Source: Flavobacterium sp.
GTDB taxonomy: Bacteria; Bacteroidota; Bacteroidia; Flavobacteriales; Flavobacteriaceae
NCBI RefSeq assembly: GCF_027482425.1
Contig: NZ_JAIXWA010000072.1
Span: 1 to 64,000, forward strand
DNA length: 64,000 nt
Reading direction: 5' to 3'
The translations under genes were made by a program, and so were the position numbers. The notes below the pieces were generated by a model, which was not told the origin of the DNA, made no database searches, and saw nothing but the letters and a program-made list of their open reading frames with translations. Positions 8,039 through 15,476 of the stretch are shown here, piece by piece. Position 1 is the stretch's first letter. Every line of letters starts with the position of its first letter.

Positions 8039-9028
8039 TTAAAGTGTTAAAGCTGGTTGTACCCACTTGAATTTTTTGGTTTCTTCTGGCAAGACCAAAC
8101 GATCGGAAATCCGTGCCATACGATCGGGTAATTTCATCAAATAATCACGAGCGCGTTCCGCTTCATCGGTCAAACTTGAAATCTTGTCAATTTCCCAAGT
8201 GTCAGTTAATTTGCGAAGAATATCCACGTAATCGTTGGCTGTATAAACTCCGATTTTCTGTGCTGAATTCGAAAACTCTTCAAAAGCGGAACTAATTTTT
8301 TCTCCCGATTCACGCAAAAAATGGGCAGGCATGGTAATTTTTTGTTTCATCATATATTGAAACGCCAACATCATTTCGCTAGGATCTACTTTAAAAATAC
8401 GATTTACAAATTCGCTATACGCCAAATGGTGACGCATTTCATCCCCAGCGACCATTTTACACAAACGCGCCAACTTTTTATCTCCAAATTCTTTGGCCAA
8501 TTGTGACACACGGTTGTGCGAAATATAGGTGGCCAATTCTTGAAAGCTGGTATATACAAAGTTTTTGTACGGGTCTTTTCCAGTGCCGATATCAAAACCG
8601 TCATTGATCAAATGTTGCGTTGTAATTTCTACTTCTCGCATATTGACACGGCCCGACAGGTATAAATATTTATTCAAAGCATCCCCATGACGGTTTTCTT
8701 CACCGGTCCAATGCCGCACCCATTTCGACCAACCGTTGCGACCTTCATTGTCGACGCCTTCTACTTCCATTAACCAGGATTCATAGGTGGGTAACGCTTC
8801 TTCAGTTATGGTATCGCCTACCATCACGACCCAGAAATCATAGGGTAAATCATTAGCAATTTCACGCAATTCGCGCACTTCTTCGATAAAATTCTCTTTC
8901 TGAGAATCAGGCAACATATCAGTAGGTTGCCAAATTTTTTCAACGGGAACGAGGTATTCGTCAACAAAGCTATCGATGCTTTTTTCAAGGAATTGCATCA
9001 CTTCCAATCGGATGTTTTTTATAGACAT
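8039..9028 (-). CDS. Acyl-ACP desaturase (ferritin-like di-iron enzyme)
   Basis: 329 residues. Introduces a cis double bond into acyl chains on acyl carrier protein using O2 and a di-iron centre. The diagnostic EExxH pairs are present: EENRHGD at about residue 108 and DEMRHH near 200, with the further carboxylates in helices between them. Its length and the VRHWTGEENRHG context match soluble stearoyl-ACP desaturases rather than membrane desaturases. It sits between a plsC acyltransferase and an HD hydrolase, fitting a phospholipid/fatty-acid operon that tunes membrane fluidity. Confidence 0.92.
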   Translation of the reverse strand: MSIKNIRLEVMQFLEKSIDSFVDEYLVPVEKIWQPTDMLPDSQKENFIEEVRELREIANDLPYDFWVVMVGDTITEEALPTYESWLMEVEGVDNEGRNGWSKWVRHWTGEENRHGDALNKYLYLSGRVNMREVEITTQHLINDGFDIGTGKDPYKNFVYTSFQELATYISHNRVSQLAKEFGDKKLARLCKMVAGDEMRHHLAYSEFVNRIFKVDPSEMMLAFQYMMKQKITMPAHFLRESGEKISSAFEEFSNSAQKIGVYTANDYVDILRKLTDTWEIDKISSLTDEAERARDYLMKLPDRMARISDRLVLPEETKKFKWVQPALTL

Positions 9029-9037
9029 TATAAATAA

Positions 9038-9065
9038 TTATAAATTATGAGTTATGAATTATGAG
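9038..9065 (-). repeat. Second TTCATAA-family heptamer array
   Basis: In gene (minus) orientation the units are CTCATAA, TTCATAA, CTCATAA, TTTATAA. The first unit contains the plsC stop codon and the last lies toward the desaturase start. Family, phase relative to the stop codon and the distal TTTATAA variant all match the array at 3981-4036. Confidence 0.85.
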
Positions 9066-9796
9066 TTTAGGATGGCACTGTTAACGGCTTGTTCTGTTTT
9101 TTCAAACAGTGTAGCAAAGTCATACTCTTTTACTGCCAAGGGTTCGTGAATCGTATATTTAATGTGATTTCCTAAACCCATGGGAAACAAACCAAATTTG
9201 GTCATTTTCCATGAATTGTTGATCGTAATCGGCACAACTACGGCGTTAGGAGCAAACTTGCATAAGATTTTCAAACCATTTTCAGAGAACTTTTTCGTAG
9301 CTCCTGTTTTACTTCGGGTTCCTTCAGGAAAAATAACGGCAGATCGGTGGTGCTTTTCAATATATTCGCTCAACCCTTTGATGGTTGGTAAGGCTTGTTT
9401 AGGGTCTTTGCGGTCAATTAAAATCGAGCCGCCATGGCGTAAATTGTAGGAAACCGAGGGAATGCCTTTTCCGAGTTCCTTTTTACTAACAAACTTAGCA
9501 TGATGCGCGCGCAAGTACCAAATAATTCCAATAATATCAAATAAACTTTGATGGTTGGCCACGAAAATAATGGGAACATTTTGGGGAATTTGTGGTCGGT
9601 TATAAAATGTCCAACGCGTGCCTAAAACTCGGGTGCAACCAATCAATACCCAATTCAAATAATCGACACTTTTTTTATGCGCTTGATACCCAAGAACGTT
9701 AAAACAAATCCACTGTATTGGATGGAAAATCACCAGTGTTAGTCCAAAACAAAGGTAATAGACCACAGAGATGGGATACGAAATCAGTTTTTCCAT
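9059..9796 (-). CDS. 1-acyl-sn-glycerol-3-phosphate acyltransferase (PlsC family)
   Basis: 245 residues. Transfers an acyl group to lysophosphatidate to form phosphatidate at the inner membrane. A hydrophobic N terminus (residues 5-35) anchors it; catalytic motif I is NHQSLFD (H-x4-D, about residue 82), motif III FPEGTRSKTG, with IDRKDPKQA between them. First gene of an operon with the acyl-ACP desaturase (gap 30 bases) and the HD hydrolase. A second, distinct PlsC-like protein is encoded at 13684-14418. Its last two sense codons and stop belong to the heptamer repeat. It is divergent from recA. Confidence 0.92.
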   Translation of the reverse strand: MEKLISYPISVVYYLCFGLTLVIFHPIQWICFNVLGYQAHKKSVDYLNWVLIGCTRVLGTRWTFYNRPQIPQNVPIIFVANHQSLFDIIGIIWYLRAHHAKFVSKKELGKGIPSVSYNLRHGGSILIDRKDPKQALPTIKGLSEYIEKHHRSAVIFPEGTRSKTGATKKFSENGLKILCKFAPNAVVVPITINNSWKMTKFGLFPMGLGNHIKYTIHEPLAVKEYDFATLFEKTEQAVNSAILNS

Positions 9797-9816
9797 GTGA
9801 AAAAAAAAATTGACTG

Positions 9817-9891
9817 TAAAAGTACGGCTTCTCGTTGTTTAAAACTACTTTTGAGAAAACTAATTTAGTCCTGAAAAAATAGTTACTTTTA
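9817..9891. promoter_or_regulatory. Divergent promoter region plsC / recA
   Basis: Each strand carries a near-match to the -7 consensus: TACTTTTA on minus (9824-9817) facing plsC and TACTTTTA on plus (9884-9891) facing recA, one base away from TAnnTTTG. Clear -33 TTTG elements at proper spacing were not found. No LexA-type operator was recognised. Confidence 0.35.
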
Positions 9892-9922
9892 CGGCTTTAA
9901 CAGCCTTTAATTTTTATGTAAA

Positions 9923-10927
9923 ATGAGTTCAGAAAAAGAAGCAAAATTGAAAGCGTTACAGCTGACGTTAGACAAGCTGGACAAAACCTACGGTAAAGGT
10001 ACCGTAATGAAGATGGGAGACAAAGCGGTGGAAGAAGTCGAAGTGATTCCATCCGGTTCGTTGGGTTTGGACCTTGCCTTAGGGGTGAATGGGTATCCAA
10101 AGGGTCGTATTATTGAAATCTATGGACCGGAATCTTCGGGTAAAACTACTTTGACCCTCCATGCCATTGCCGAAGCCCAAAAAGCAGGGGGCATTGCAGC
10201 GTTCATTGATGCGGAACATGCGTTTGACCGTCATTACGCGGCCAAATTGGGTGTGGACATTGAAAACTTGATTATTTCACAACCCGATAACGGGGAACAA
10301 GCGTTGGAAATCGCTGAGAACCTAATTCGTTCTGGAGCCATTGACATTGTGGTGATCGACTCGGTAGCTGCCTTAACACCCAAGAGTGAAATCGAAGGAG
10401 AAATGGGCGATTCCAAGATGGGATTACATGCCCGATTGATGTCGCAAGCCTTACGAAAATTGACGGCAACCATCAGCAAAACCCATTGTACCGTATTCTT
10501 CATCAACCAGTTGCGCGAAAAAATCGGAGTGATGTTTGGAAATCCCGAAACGACTACGGGTGGTAATGCGTTGAAGTTTTATGCTTCGGTACGTCTAGAC
10601 ATCCGTCGTTCGTCGCAAATTAAAGATGGAGAAAATGTGTTGGGGAACCGCACCAAAGTAAAAGTGGTAAAAAACAAAGTAGCTCCCCCGTTCAAAACCG
10701 CTGAGTTTGACATTATGTATGGCGAGGGCGTCTCCAAAACGGGAGAAATCCTTGATTTAGCCGTCGAGTTTGAAATCATCAAAAAATCAGGCTCATGGTT
10801 TAGTTACGGTGACACTAAGTTGGGACAAGGTCGCGATGCGGTGAAATTGTTGATTAAAGACAATCCCGAATTAGCTGAGGAATTGGAACAAAAAATCAAA
10901 GACCTCATAAAAGAGCAAGCCGATTAA
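9923..10927 (+). CDS. recA: Recombinase A
   Basis: 334 residues, full length. ATP-dependent strand-exchange protein of homologous recombination and, in other bacteria, co-protease of the SOS response. Walker [10 protein letters not shown] at residues 68-76, Walker B around [12 protein letters not shown], and the L2 DNA-binding loop region [22 protein letters not shown] are all intact. The C terminus ([16 protein letters not shown]) is charged as in other RecA proteins. No intein is present. A rho-independent terminator follows after 13 bases. Confidence 0.98.
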   Translation: MSSEKEAKLKALQLTLDKLDKTYGKGTVMKMGDKAVEEVEVIPSGSLGLDLALGVNGYPKGRIIEIYGPESSGKTTLTLHAIAEAQKAGGIAAFIDAEHAFDRHYAAKLGVDIENLIISQPDNGEQALEIAENLIRSGAIDIVVIDSVAALTPKSEIEGEMGDSKMGLHARLMSQALRKLTATISKTHCTVFFINQLREKIGVMFGNPETTTGGNALKFYASVRLDIRRSSQIKDGENVLGNRTKVKVVKNKVAPPFKTAEFDIMYGEGVSKTGEILDLAVEFEIIKKSGSWFSYGDTKLGQGRDAVKLLIKDNPELAEELEQKIKDLIKEQAD

Positions 10928-10940
10928 TTTGGCACTTAAG

Positions 10941-10970
10941 TCCCGGTTTGAAAAAATCGGGATTTTTTTT
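10941..10970 (+). terminator. recA intrinsic terminator
   Basis: TCCCG and CGGGA stem followed by eight T, located 13 bases after the recA stop. Confidence 0.85.
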
Positions 10971-11023
10971 GAACTTCACGCAACCTTTTTAACATCAGTG
11001 CATCCTAATAAAAAATAATATCC

Positions 11024-11437
11024 ATGATTAAAAAAATTCTGTTAACCGTAGTATTCCTTGTTGGACTTGTGTTTACCGGTTGCGACCTTTCCGAAGATGA
11101 ACCCATCTACATTCAGGTTTCAGCCATTACAGAAGTAACCAATCCGAACCAATATGCCAAAGACAGCATCACGGAAATTCCAGTGAAATTTAAGTTGCCT
11201 AGTCAATGTCATGTTTTCCGTAAATTTTACTATGAATCCCATGATTTTGACCGAGTCGTTGCTATTGAAAGTCTAAAAAGCGGCAACAATACGTGTCCCA
11301 TAGATGAAGAATTGTACACGGCTACATTACGATTTAGACCGACCACTTTGGGTACCTATCATTTTAAATTTTGGTTGGGCGAAGATGCACAAGGGGTAGA
11401 TCAATATGTAGAATTTGATGCTGTAGTAGATCATTAA
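11024..11437 (+). CDS. Putative lipoprotein of unknown function
   Basis: 137 residues. Signal peptide MIKKILLTVVFLVGLVFTGC with lipobox FTGC, then an acidic SEDEP tether and a beta-rich domain (IQVSAITEVTNPNQY, later TLRFRPTTLGTYHFKFWLG) resembling a single immunoglobulin-like or carbohydrate-binding sandwich. Two cysteines (LPSQCHVF and NNTCPID) may pair. I do not recognise a named family. It ends 11 bases before the ECF sigma gene and may be the first gene of that unit. Confidence 0.7.
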   Translation: MIKKILLTVVFLVGLVFTGCDLSEDEPIYIQVSAITEVTNPNQYAKDSITEIPVKFKLPSQCHVFRKFYYESHDFDRVVAIESLKSGNNTCPIDEELYTATLRFRPTTLGTYHFKFWLGEDAQGVDQYVEFDAVVDH

Positions 11438-11448
11438 AATGAAGCTGG

Positions 11449-11991
11449 TTGGATTTAGAACAAATCATACAAGGATGTCAAAAAAAAGACATTCAAGCGC
11501 AAGAACAATTATACCGGCAGTATGCGGGTAAAATGTTTGCGGTTTGTTTGAAGTATGTTCCCAATCGTGATGAGGCCCAAGACTATTTTCAAGAAGGGTT
11601 TTTATTGGTCTTTGACAAAATTGTGCAGTACGAATTTAAAGGTTCCTTTGACGGATGGTTGCATCGGGTTTTTGTAAACTATTTGTTGCAACAATTTCGA
11701 AAAAAAAACTACTTAAATGTGGTGGATGAAAATATCCCCGACGAAGTCGAAGTCGAAATTGATGAAGGTATCCCGCCCGAGTTTTTATTTCGTATCGTGC
11801 AAGAACTCCCCGAACGCTATCGACTGGTTTTTAACCTGTATGTGTTTGAAGAGTACAGTCACCAAGAAATTGCTGACGCGCTCGGAATTACGGTTGGCAC
11901 TTCCAAATCCAATTTATCCCGAGCAAAATTAATTTTAAAACAAAAAATCGAACTCCATACCGGAAGTTCAAAAATGCCCAAACTACAATGA
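11449..11991 (+). CDS. ECF-type RNA polymerase sigma factor, TTG start
   Basis: 180 residues. Directs RNA polymerase to a regulon set by its partner. Sigma region 2 spans about 10-90 (EQLYRQYAGKMFAVCLKYV, DYFQEGFLLVFDKI, GWLHRVFVNYLL); region 4, about 110-165, has the helix-turn-helix YSHQEIADALGITVGTSKS followed by NLSRAK. In-frame upstream codons reach a TGA at 11440-11442 and no ATG or GTG precedes the conserved N terminus, so TTG at 11449 is the likely start. The stop overlaps the next ATG by four bases (ATGA), indicating translational coupling with the two-membrane regulator at 11988. Confidence 0.92.
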   Translation: MDLEQIIQGCQKKDIQAQEQLYRQYAGKMFAVCLKYVPNRDEAQDYFQEGFLLVFDKIVQYEFKGSFDGWLHRVFVNYLLQQFRKKNYLNVVDENIPDEVEVEIDEGIPPEFLFRIVQELPERYRLVFNLYVFEEYSHQEIADALGITVGTSKSNLSRAKLILKQKIELHTGSSKMPKLQ

Positions 11992-13499
11992 AACATCCAC
12001 ACGAATTCAAAAAGCGATTTCAAGAGTCCCTCGAGGACTTCGAGGTGCAGCCCGACGAAGCGTTGTGGTTGAACATCAAAGATAAACTGCAGGAGAAAAA
12101 GAAACGACGCGTTATTCCCATCTGGTGGTTTTATTGCGGTATCGCAGCTGCCTTTTTAGTCGGGCTCTTTATCCGTGTCCCGTTTTGGGAAACCGTAACA
12201 CCCAGTTCTCGCGAAACGAACCCAGTCGTTGTAAACGACCCCGGAAAAGCGAACTCCTCTTCACCTTCTGTTACCAATGGAAAAAATTCGATGGAAGGTT
12301 CAGAAGATCAGGAAGCTGTTACAACCTTACCCAATAAAGCAACTAGTGTACCTTCTTCTCCCGTAGTGACTACTTCCGCTCAAGTGAAAAACAAGTTGAG
12401 TAATGGGAACACTGAGGTCGCTTTTTCTTCAAAAAAAGAACGAAAAAACAAGGGTTATGTAGTACAAGCGAAAAACTCGTTGGTAGCTCATCAAGCCGCT
12501 GTGGGTAATGGCAATTCTAATCAACCGGTCAACAACAACAGTACTGTTATCCCTGAAGAGCAACAACTTCCTCAAGCGGTTCCCACTTCTGGATCTGAAC
12601 GTTTGGCTGTGAATGCTGAGAATACATTGCATTCCGATACAACTAATCCCGTGACCAATGCTGTCACACCCTCACCCATCGTTTCCAATACCCCTTTACA
12701 TACGGCCATAGACAGCACTGCTGTGGCCGAAAAATCTAAAAATGCGTTGGAAGAATTGCTACATGAAAAAGAAAAGAAAACCTTTTCCGAACCGAAATTA
12801 AATAGGTGGCTAGTTGGCACACAGCTCGCCCCTATTTACTTCAGTTCGTTGTCGCAAGGCTCTCCTTTAGATCCCTCCTTAACGGAAAATGAAAAGCGTT
12901 ACACCGCAGAGAATTTCAGTTATGGATTGGGTGTTGGTTATGCGTTAAACGATAAACTCACCCTACGATCGGGAGTCAACATGGTTCGTTTGGGCTATGA
13001 AACCGATGGTATTATGTATTATATGCGTCCTGAAGTTAGCAGTCGCATTCAAAACATATCATTAAATGCAGTAGGCTCCAACATTGTTATTGAAAGTCTC
13101 AACAACGTTCGCCCCTACAACCGAATGACAGAAATGTTTGAAGGATCGATTGTGCAACGTACCGGTTATTTGGAAATTCCTCTAGAATTGGCGTACCAAT
13201 TTGGATCCAAAAAATGGGGATTACAAGTGTTGGGCGGTATGAGTACGTTTGTGCTCAATCAAAATGAAGTCTATTTGCAATCCAATACATTGAATCTCCT
13301 TATTGGAGAGGCGACCAACCTCAACCCGGTTCATTTTAGTGGAAACCTGGGCTTGGGCATGCATTATCGCTTTTTCAAAAATTGGCAAGCAAGGGTAGAA
13401 CCCACTTTCAAATACCAATTTAATCCCTATCGAAGTGATGCAGGAAATTTCAGACCCTACCTCATGGGATTGTATACGGGAGTGGTGTATACGTTTTAA
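11988..13499 (+). CDS. Predicted dual-membrane-spanning anti-sigma protein (cytoplasmic head, one TM, linker, outer-membrane barrel)
   Basis: 503 residues. Order seen: charged cytoplasmic head (1-42, PDEALWLNIKDKLQEKKKRR); one inner-membrane helix (about 44-62); a Ser/Thr/Asn/Pro-rich low-complexity stretch to about 265; then a domain of alternating strands (LVGTQLAPIYFSS, YGLGVGYALNDKLTLRSGV, GNLGLGMHYRFF) ending in VVYTF with the terminal Phe typical of outer-membrane barrels. Its start overlaps the ECF sigma gene by four bases. This architecture matches the dual membrane-spanning anti-sigma factors (Dma) reported in Bacteroides; that role here is inference from layout and operon. A simple porin is unlikely because a non-cleavable helix and basic cytoplasmic head precede the barrel. 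Confidence 0.75.
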   Translation: MKHPHEFKKRFQESLEDFEVQPDEALWLNIKDKLQEKKKRRVIPIWWFYCGIAAAFLVGLFIRVPFWETVTPSSRETNPVVVNDPGKANSSSPSVTNGKNSMEGSEDQEAVTTLPNKATSVPSSPVVTTSAQVKNKLSNGNTEVAFSSKKERKNKGYVVQAKNSLVAHQAAVGNGNSNQPVNNNSTVIPEEQQLPQAVPTSGSERLAVNAENTLHSDTTNPVTNAVTPSPIVSNTPLHTAIDSTAVAEKSKNALEELLHEKEKKTFSEPKLNRWLVGTQLAPIYFSSLSQGSPLDPSLTENEKRYTAENFSYGLGVGYALNDKLTLRSGVNMVRLGYETDGIMYYMRPEVSSRIQNISLNAVGSNIVIESLNNVRPYNRMTEMFEGSIVQRTGYLEIPLELAYQFGSKKWGLQVLGGMSTFVLNQNEVYLQSNTLNLLIGEATNLNPVHFSGNLGLGMHYRFFKNWQARVEPTFKYQFNPYRSDAGNFRPYLMGLYTGVVYTF

Positions 13500-13527
13500 A
13501 AAATAGTAATTAATTTAGTTAAGTGGT

Positions 13528-13550
13528 GTTACTACTCTCCGGAGTGTAAC
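13528..13550 (+). other. Hairpin after the anti-sigma gene
   Basis: GTTAC-ACTC pairs with GAGT-GTAAC (nine pairs, one bulged T, loop TCCG), just upstream of the terminator. Possible mRNA 3'-end element. Confidence 0.5.
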
Positions 13551-13552
13551 AA

Positions 13553-13582
13553 AAAAGAGTGTCTCGGCCGGACACTCTTTTT
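13553..13582. terminator. Intrinsic terminator of the sigma/anti-sigma unit
   Basis: AAAAGAGTGTC and GACACTCTTTT make an 11-bp stem with a 7-base loop, flanked by A- and T-runs, so it could act for both strands. Confidence 0.85.
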
Positions 13583-13590
13583 GTCTGCGT

Positions 13591-13684
13591 TAAGGATTGC
13601 AGTGAAAATCCCGGTGCCGGAGTTTACGGAGGTGCCGGATTGCAACGGAAAGCCTGACCCCGGAAGTATGGAGGGGGAACGCCC
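13591..13684 (+). repeat. GC-rich intergenic repeat, copy A
   Basis: Two related cores, GGATTGCAGTGAAAATCCCG and, 44 bases further, GGATTGCAACGGAAAGCCTG, followed by GGGGGAACGCCC, which ends on the stop codon of the minus-strand acyltransferase. It is far more GC-rich than other gaps. Related elements, on the opposite strand, lie at 26754-26880 and 44835-44968. Confidence 0.65.
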
Positions 13685-14418
13685 TAATTAATTTCTTGCA
13701 AATCCGTTAAAATAATTTGTCTTGCCTGATCTTTGAGCTCCTTTTTAGCCTCCAAAAGCAACCCTTGTGTTTCTATAAATGGATGTATTTTTACCCGCAT
13801 TCTTCCTGGGCTACCACTTAGAAACGTATAGGAAAAACGTTCCTTATTATCAAAGAAGGTCATAGGAACAATTGGAATTTGGTGTTCAATAGCCAATCGG
13901 AAAGCGCCGTCTTTAAATTCGTCCAACAACACCCTTTCGTCAGGGACGCCTCCTTCGGGGAAAATACAGATACTCAATCCCATTTGTAAGCGTCTTTGGG
14001 CGCGAAGGTATACTTGATGCCGGCTTTTGGGATTGCCACGATCGACCAGAATACTAGTGCGTTTGTAAAAAAACCCAAACAAAGGAATCTTTGCCAACTC
14101 TTTTTTGCCGACAAAAACAAAAGGGTTGCGAACCGTAGCCAACATCAACATAATATCAGTCATCGAGGTATGGTTGGCAATAAACATATAGCTCTTTCCG
14201 GGTTCAGGCTCTTGCAAGGCTGTAACTTTGTATTGAAATCCCATGCCGAAAAGTATGCATTTGGCCCAAATTCGTGCCAACCTAAAAAAATAAGGATACC
14301 AACGTTCTTTTAAAATGGAGACCACTAAAAACGGGAATAATACCAAAATGGGTACCGCTACTACGATGTAAAACCAAATCCGATAAAGGGTCCAAAAAAT
14401 TATTTTAAACGCACGCAT
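13684..14418 (-). CDS. PlsC-family acyltransferase (second copy)
   Basis: 244 residues, 1-acylglycerol-3-phosphate acyltransferase type. Two hydrophobic N-terminal segments (about 5-35) give membrane anchoring. Catalytic motif NHTSMTD (H-x4-D) is at about residue 82; FPEGGVPDER replaces the usual FPEGTRS, so motif III is divergent. Against the copy at 9059 it shares the motifs but little else, arguing for a different acyl donor or acceptor, for example lysophospholipids or an ornithine-lipid step (speculative). Single gene divergent from trpS; its stop touches GC-rich repeat copy A. Confidence 0.87.
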   Translation of the reverse strand: MRAFKIIFWTLYRIWFYIVVAVPILVLFPFLVVSILKERWYPYFFRLARIWAKCILFGMGFQYKVTALQEPEPGKSYMFIANHTSMTDIMLMLATVRNPFVFVGKKELAKIPLFGFFYKRTSILVDRGNPKSRHQVYLRAQRRLQMGLSICIFPEGGVPDERVLLDEFKDGAFRLAIEHQIPIVPMTFFDNKERFSYTFLSGSPGRMRVKIHPFIETQGLLLEAKKELKDQARQIILTDLQEIN

Positions 14419-14423
14419 AGCGC

Positions 14424-14453
14424 CAAAAATAAAGCAATTTTAGTTTACATTTG
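14424..14453. promoter_or_regulatory. Divergent -7 elements, acyltransferase / trpS
   Basis: Minus strand TATTTTTG (14431-14424) ends five bases before the acyltransferase ATG; plus strand TACATTTG (14446-14453) ends 18 bases before the trpS ATG. Both fit TAnnTTTG exactly. The very small minus-strand spacing suggests an almost leaderless transcript. Confidence 0.6.
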
Positions 14454-14471
14454 CGACACAATTGAAAAACT

Positions 14472-15443
14472 ATGGCAAAAATTCTAACGGGCATACAAAG
14501 TACGGGCACGCCTCATTTAGGCAATCTTTTGGGCGCCATACTTCCAGCCATTGAAATGTCGCAAACACCAGGCAACGAGACGTTTTTGTTTATCGCCGAC
14601 TTGCATTCGGTCACCCAGATTAAAGACGGGGAAACCCTTCGGGCGAACACCTATAGCACCGCAGCCGTGTGGTTGGCTTGTGGATTGGATACCGACAAAG
14701 TGATTTTTTACCGCCAAAGCGATGTGCCGCAAACGGCAGAATTGTCGTGGTATTTGAGTTGCTTTTTCCCTTTTCAGCGCCTTACTTTAGCGCATTCGTT
14801 CAAGGATAAAGCCGATCGTTTGGAAGATGTCAATGCGGGATTGTTTACCTATCCAATGTTGATGGCCGCCGATATTTTATTGTATGATGCCGAATTTGTG
14901 CCGGTAGGAAAAGATCAGTTGCAACATTTAGAAATCACGCGTGATGTGGCAGCGCGTTTTAACCATCAAATGGGAGAAACCTTTGTACTGCCCGAAGCGA
15001 GCCTAAACGAAGAAACGCAATATATTCCGGGTACCGACGGTCAAAAAATGAGTAAATCTCGGGACAATACCATTACCATTTTTGTAGACGACAAAGCGCT
15101 GCGCAAGCAAATCATGCGTATCGAAACCGACAGTACACCGCTTGAAGAACCCAAGAATCCGGACACTTGTAAGGTTTTTGCTTTGTATAATATATTGGGC
15201 GATGCGGCTCAAGTGGCGCAAATGCGTCAAAATTATGAAGGAGGAAATTACGGTTATGGACATGCCAAACAGGCCTTGTTTGAATTGATTTGTGAAAAAT
15301 TCAAAACCGAACGCGAGCGCTACGAATACTATATGAATCACTTGGATGAAGTCGATGCCTTTTTAGCAAAAGGGGCACACAAAGCGGGTGCCATTGCTGA
15401 GGGTGTTTTGCAACGGGTACGTCAAAAACTTGGCTTTTCATAA
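14472..15443 (+). CDS. trpS: Tryptophanyl-tRNA synthetase
   Basis: 323 residues, the expected length for a compact class Ic synthetase that charges tRNA(Trp). The HIGH-like motif is PHLGN at 14-18 and the KMSKS motif is intact at 192-196. The tryptophan-pocket segments IADLHSVTQI and MAADILLYDAEFVPVGKDQ are present. Monocistronic: own -7 element upstream and a strong terminator ten bases after the stop. No Trp-codon-rich leader peptide was seen. Confidence 0.97.
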   Translation: MAKILTGIQSTGTPHLGNLLGAILPAIEMSQTPGNETFLFIADLHSVTQIKDGETLRANTYSTAAVWLACGLDTDKVIFYRQSDVPQTAELSWYLSCFFPFQRLTLAHSFKDKADRLEDVNAGLFTYPMLMAADILLYDAEFVPVGKDQLQHLEITRDVAARFNHQMGETFVLPEASLNEETQYIPGTDGQKMSKSRDNTITIFVDDKALRKQIMRIETDSTPLEEPKNPDTCKVFALYNILGDAAQVAQMRQNYEGGNYGYGHAKQALFELICEKFKTERERYEYYMNHLDEVDAFLAKGAHKAGAIAEGVLQRVRQKLGFS

Positions 15444-15452
15444 AACAATCAC

Positions 15453-15476
15453 CCCGACCTCAAGTCGGGTTTTTTT
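15453..15476 (+). terminator. trpS intrinsic terminator
   Basis: CCCGAC and GTCGGG around a 5-base loop, followed by seven T. It overlaps the stop of the convergent 486-residue gene by two bases. Confidence 0.9.
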
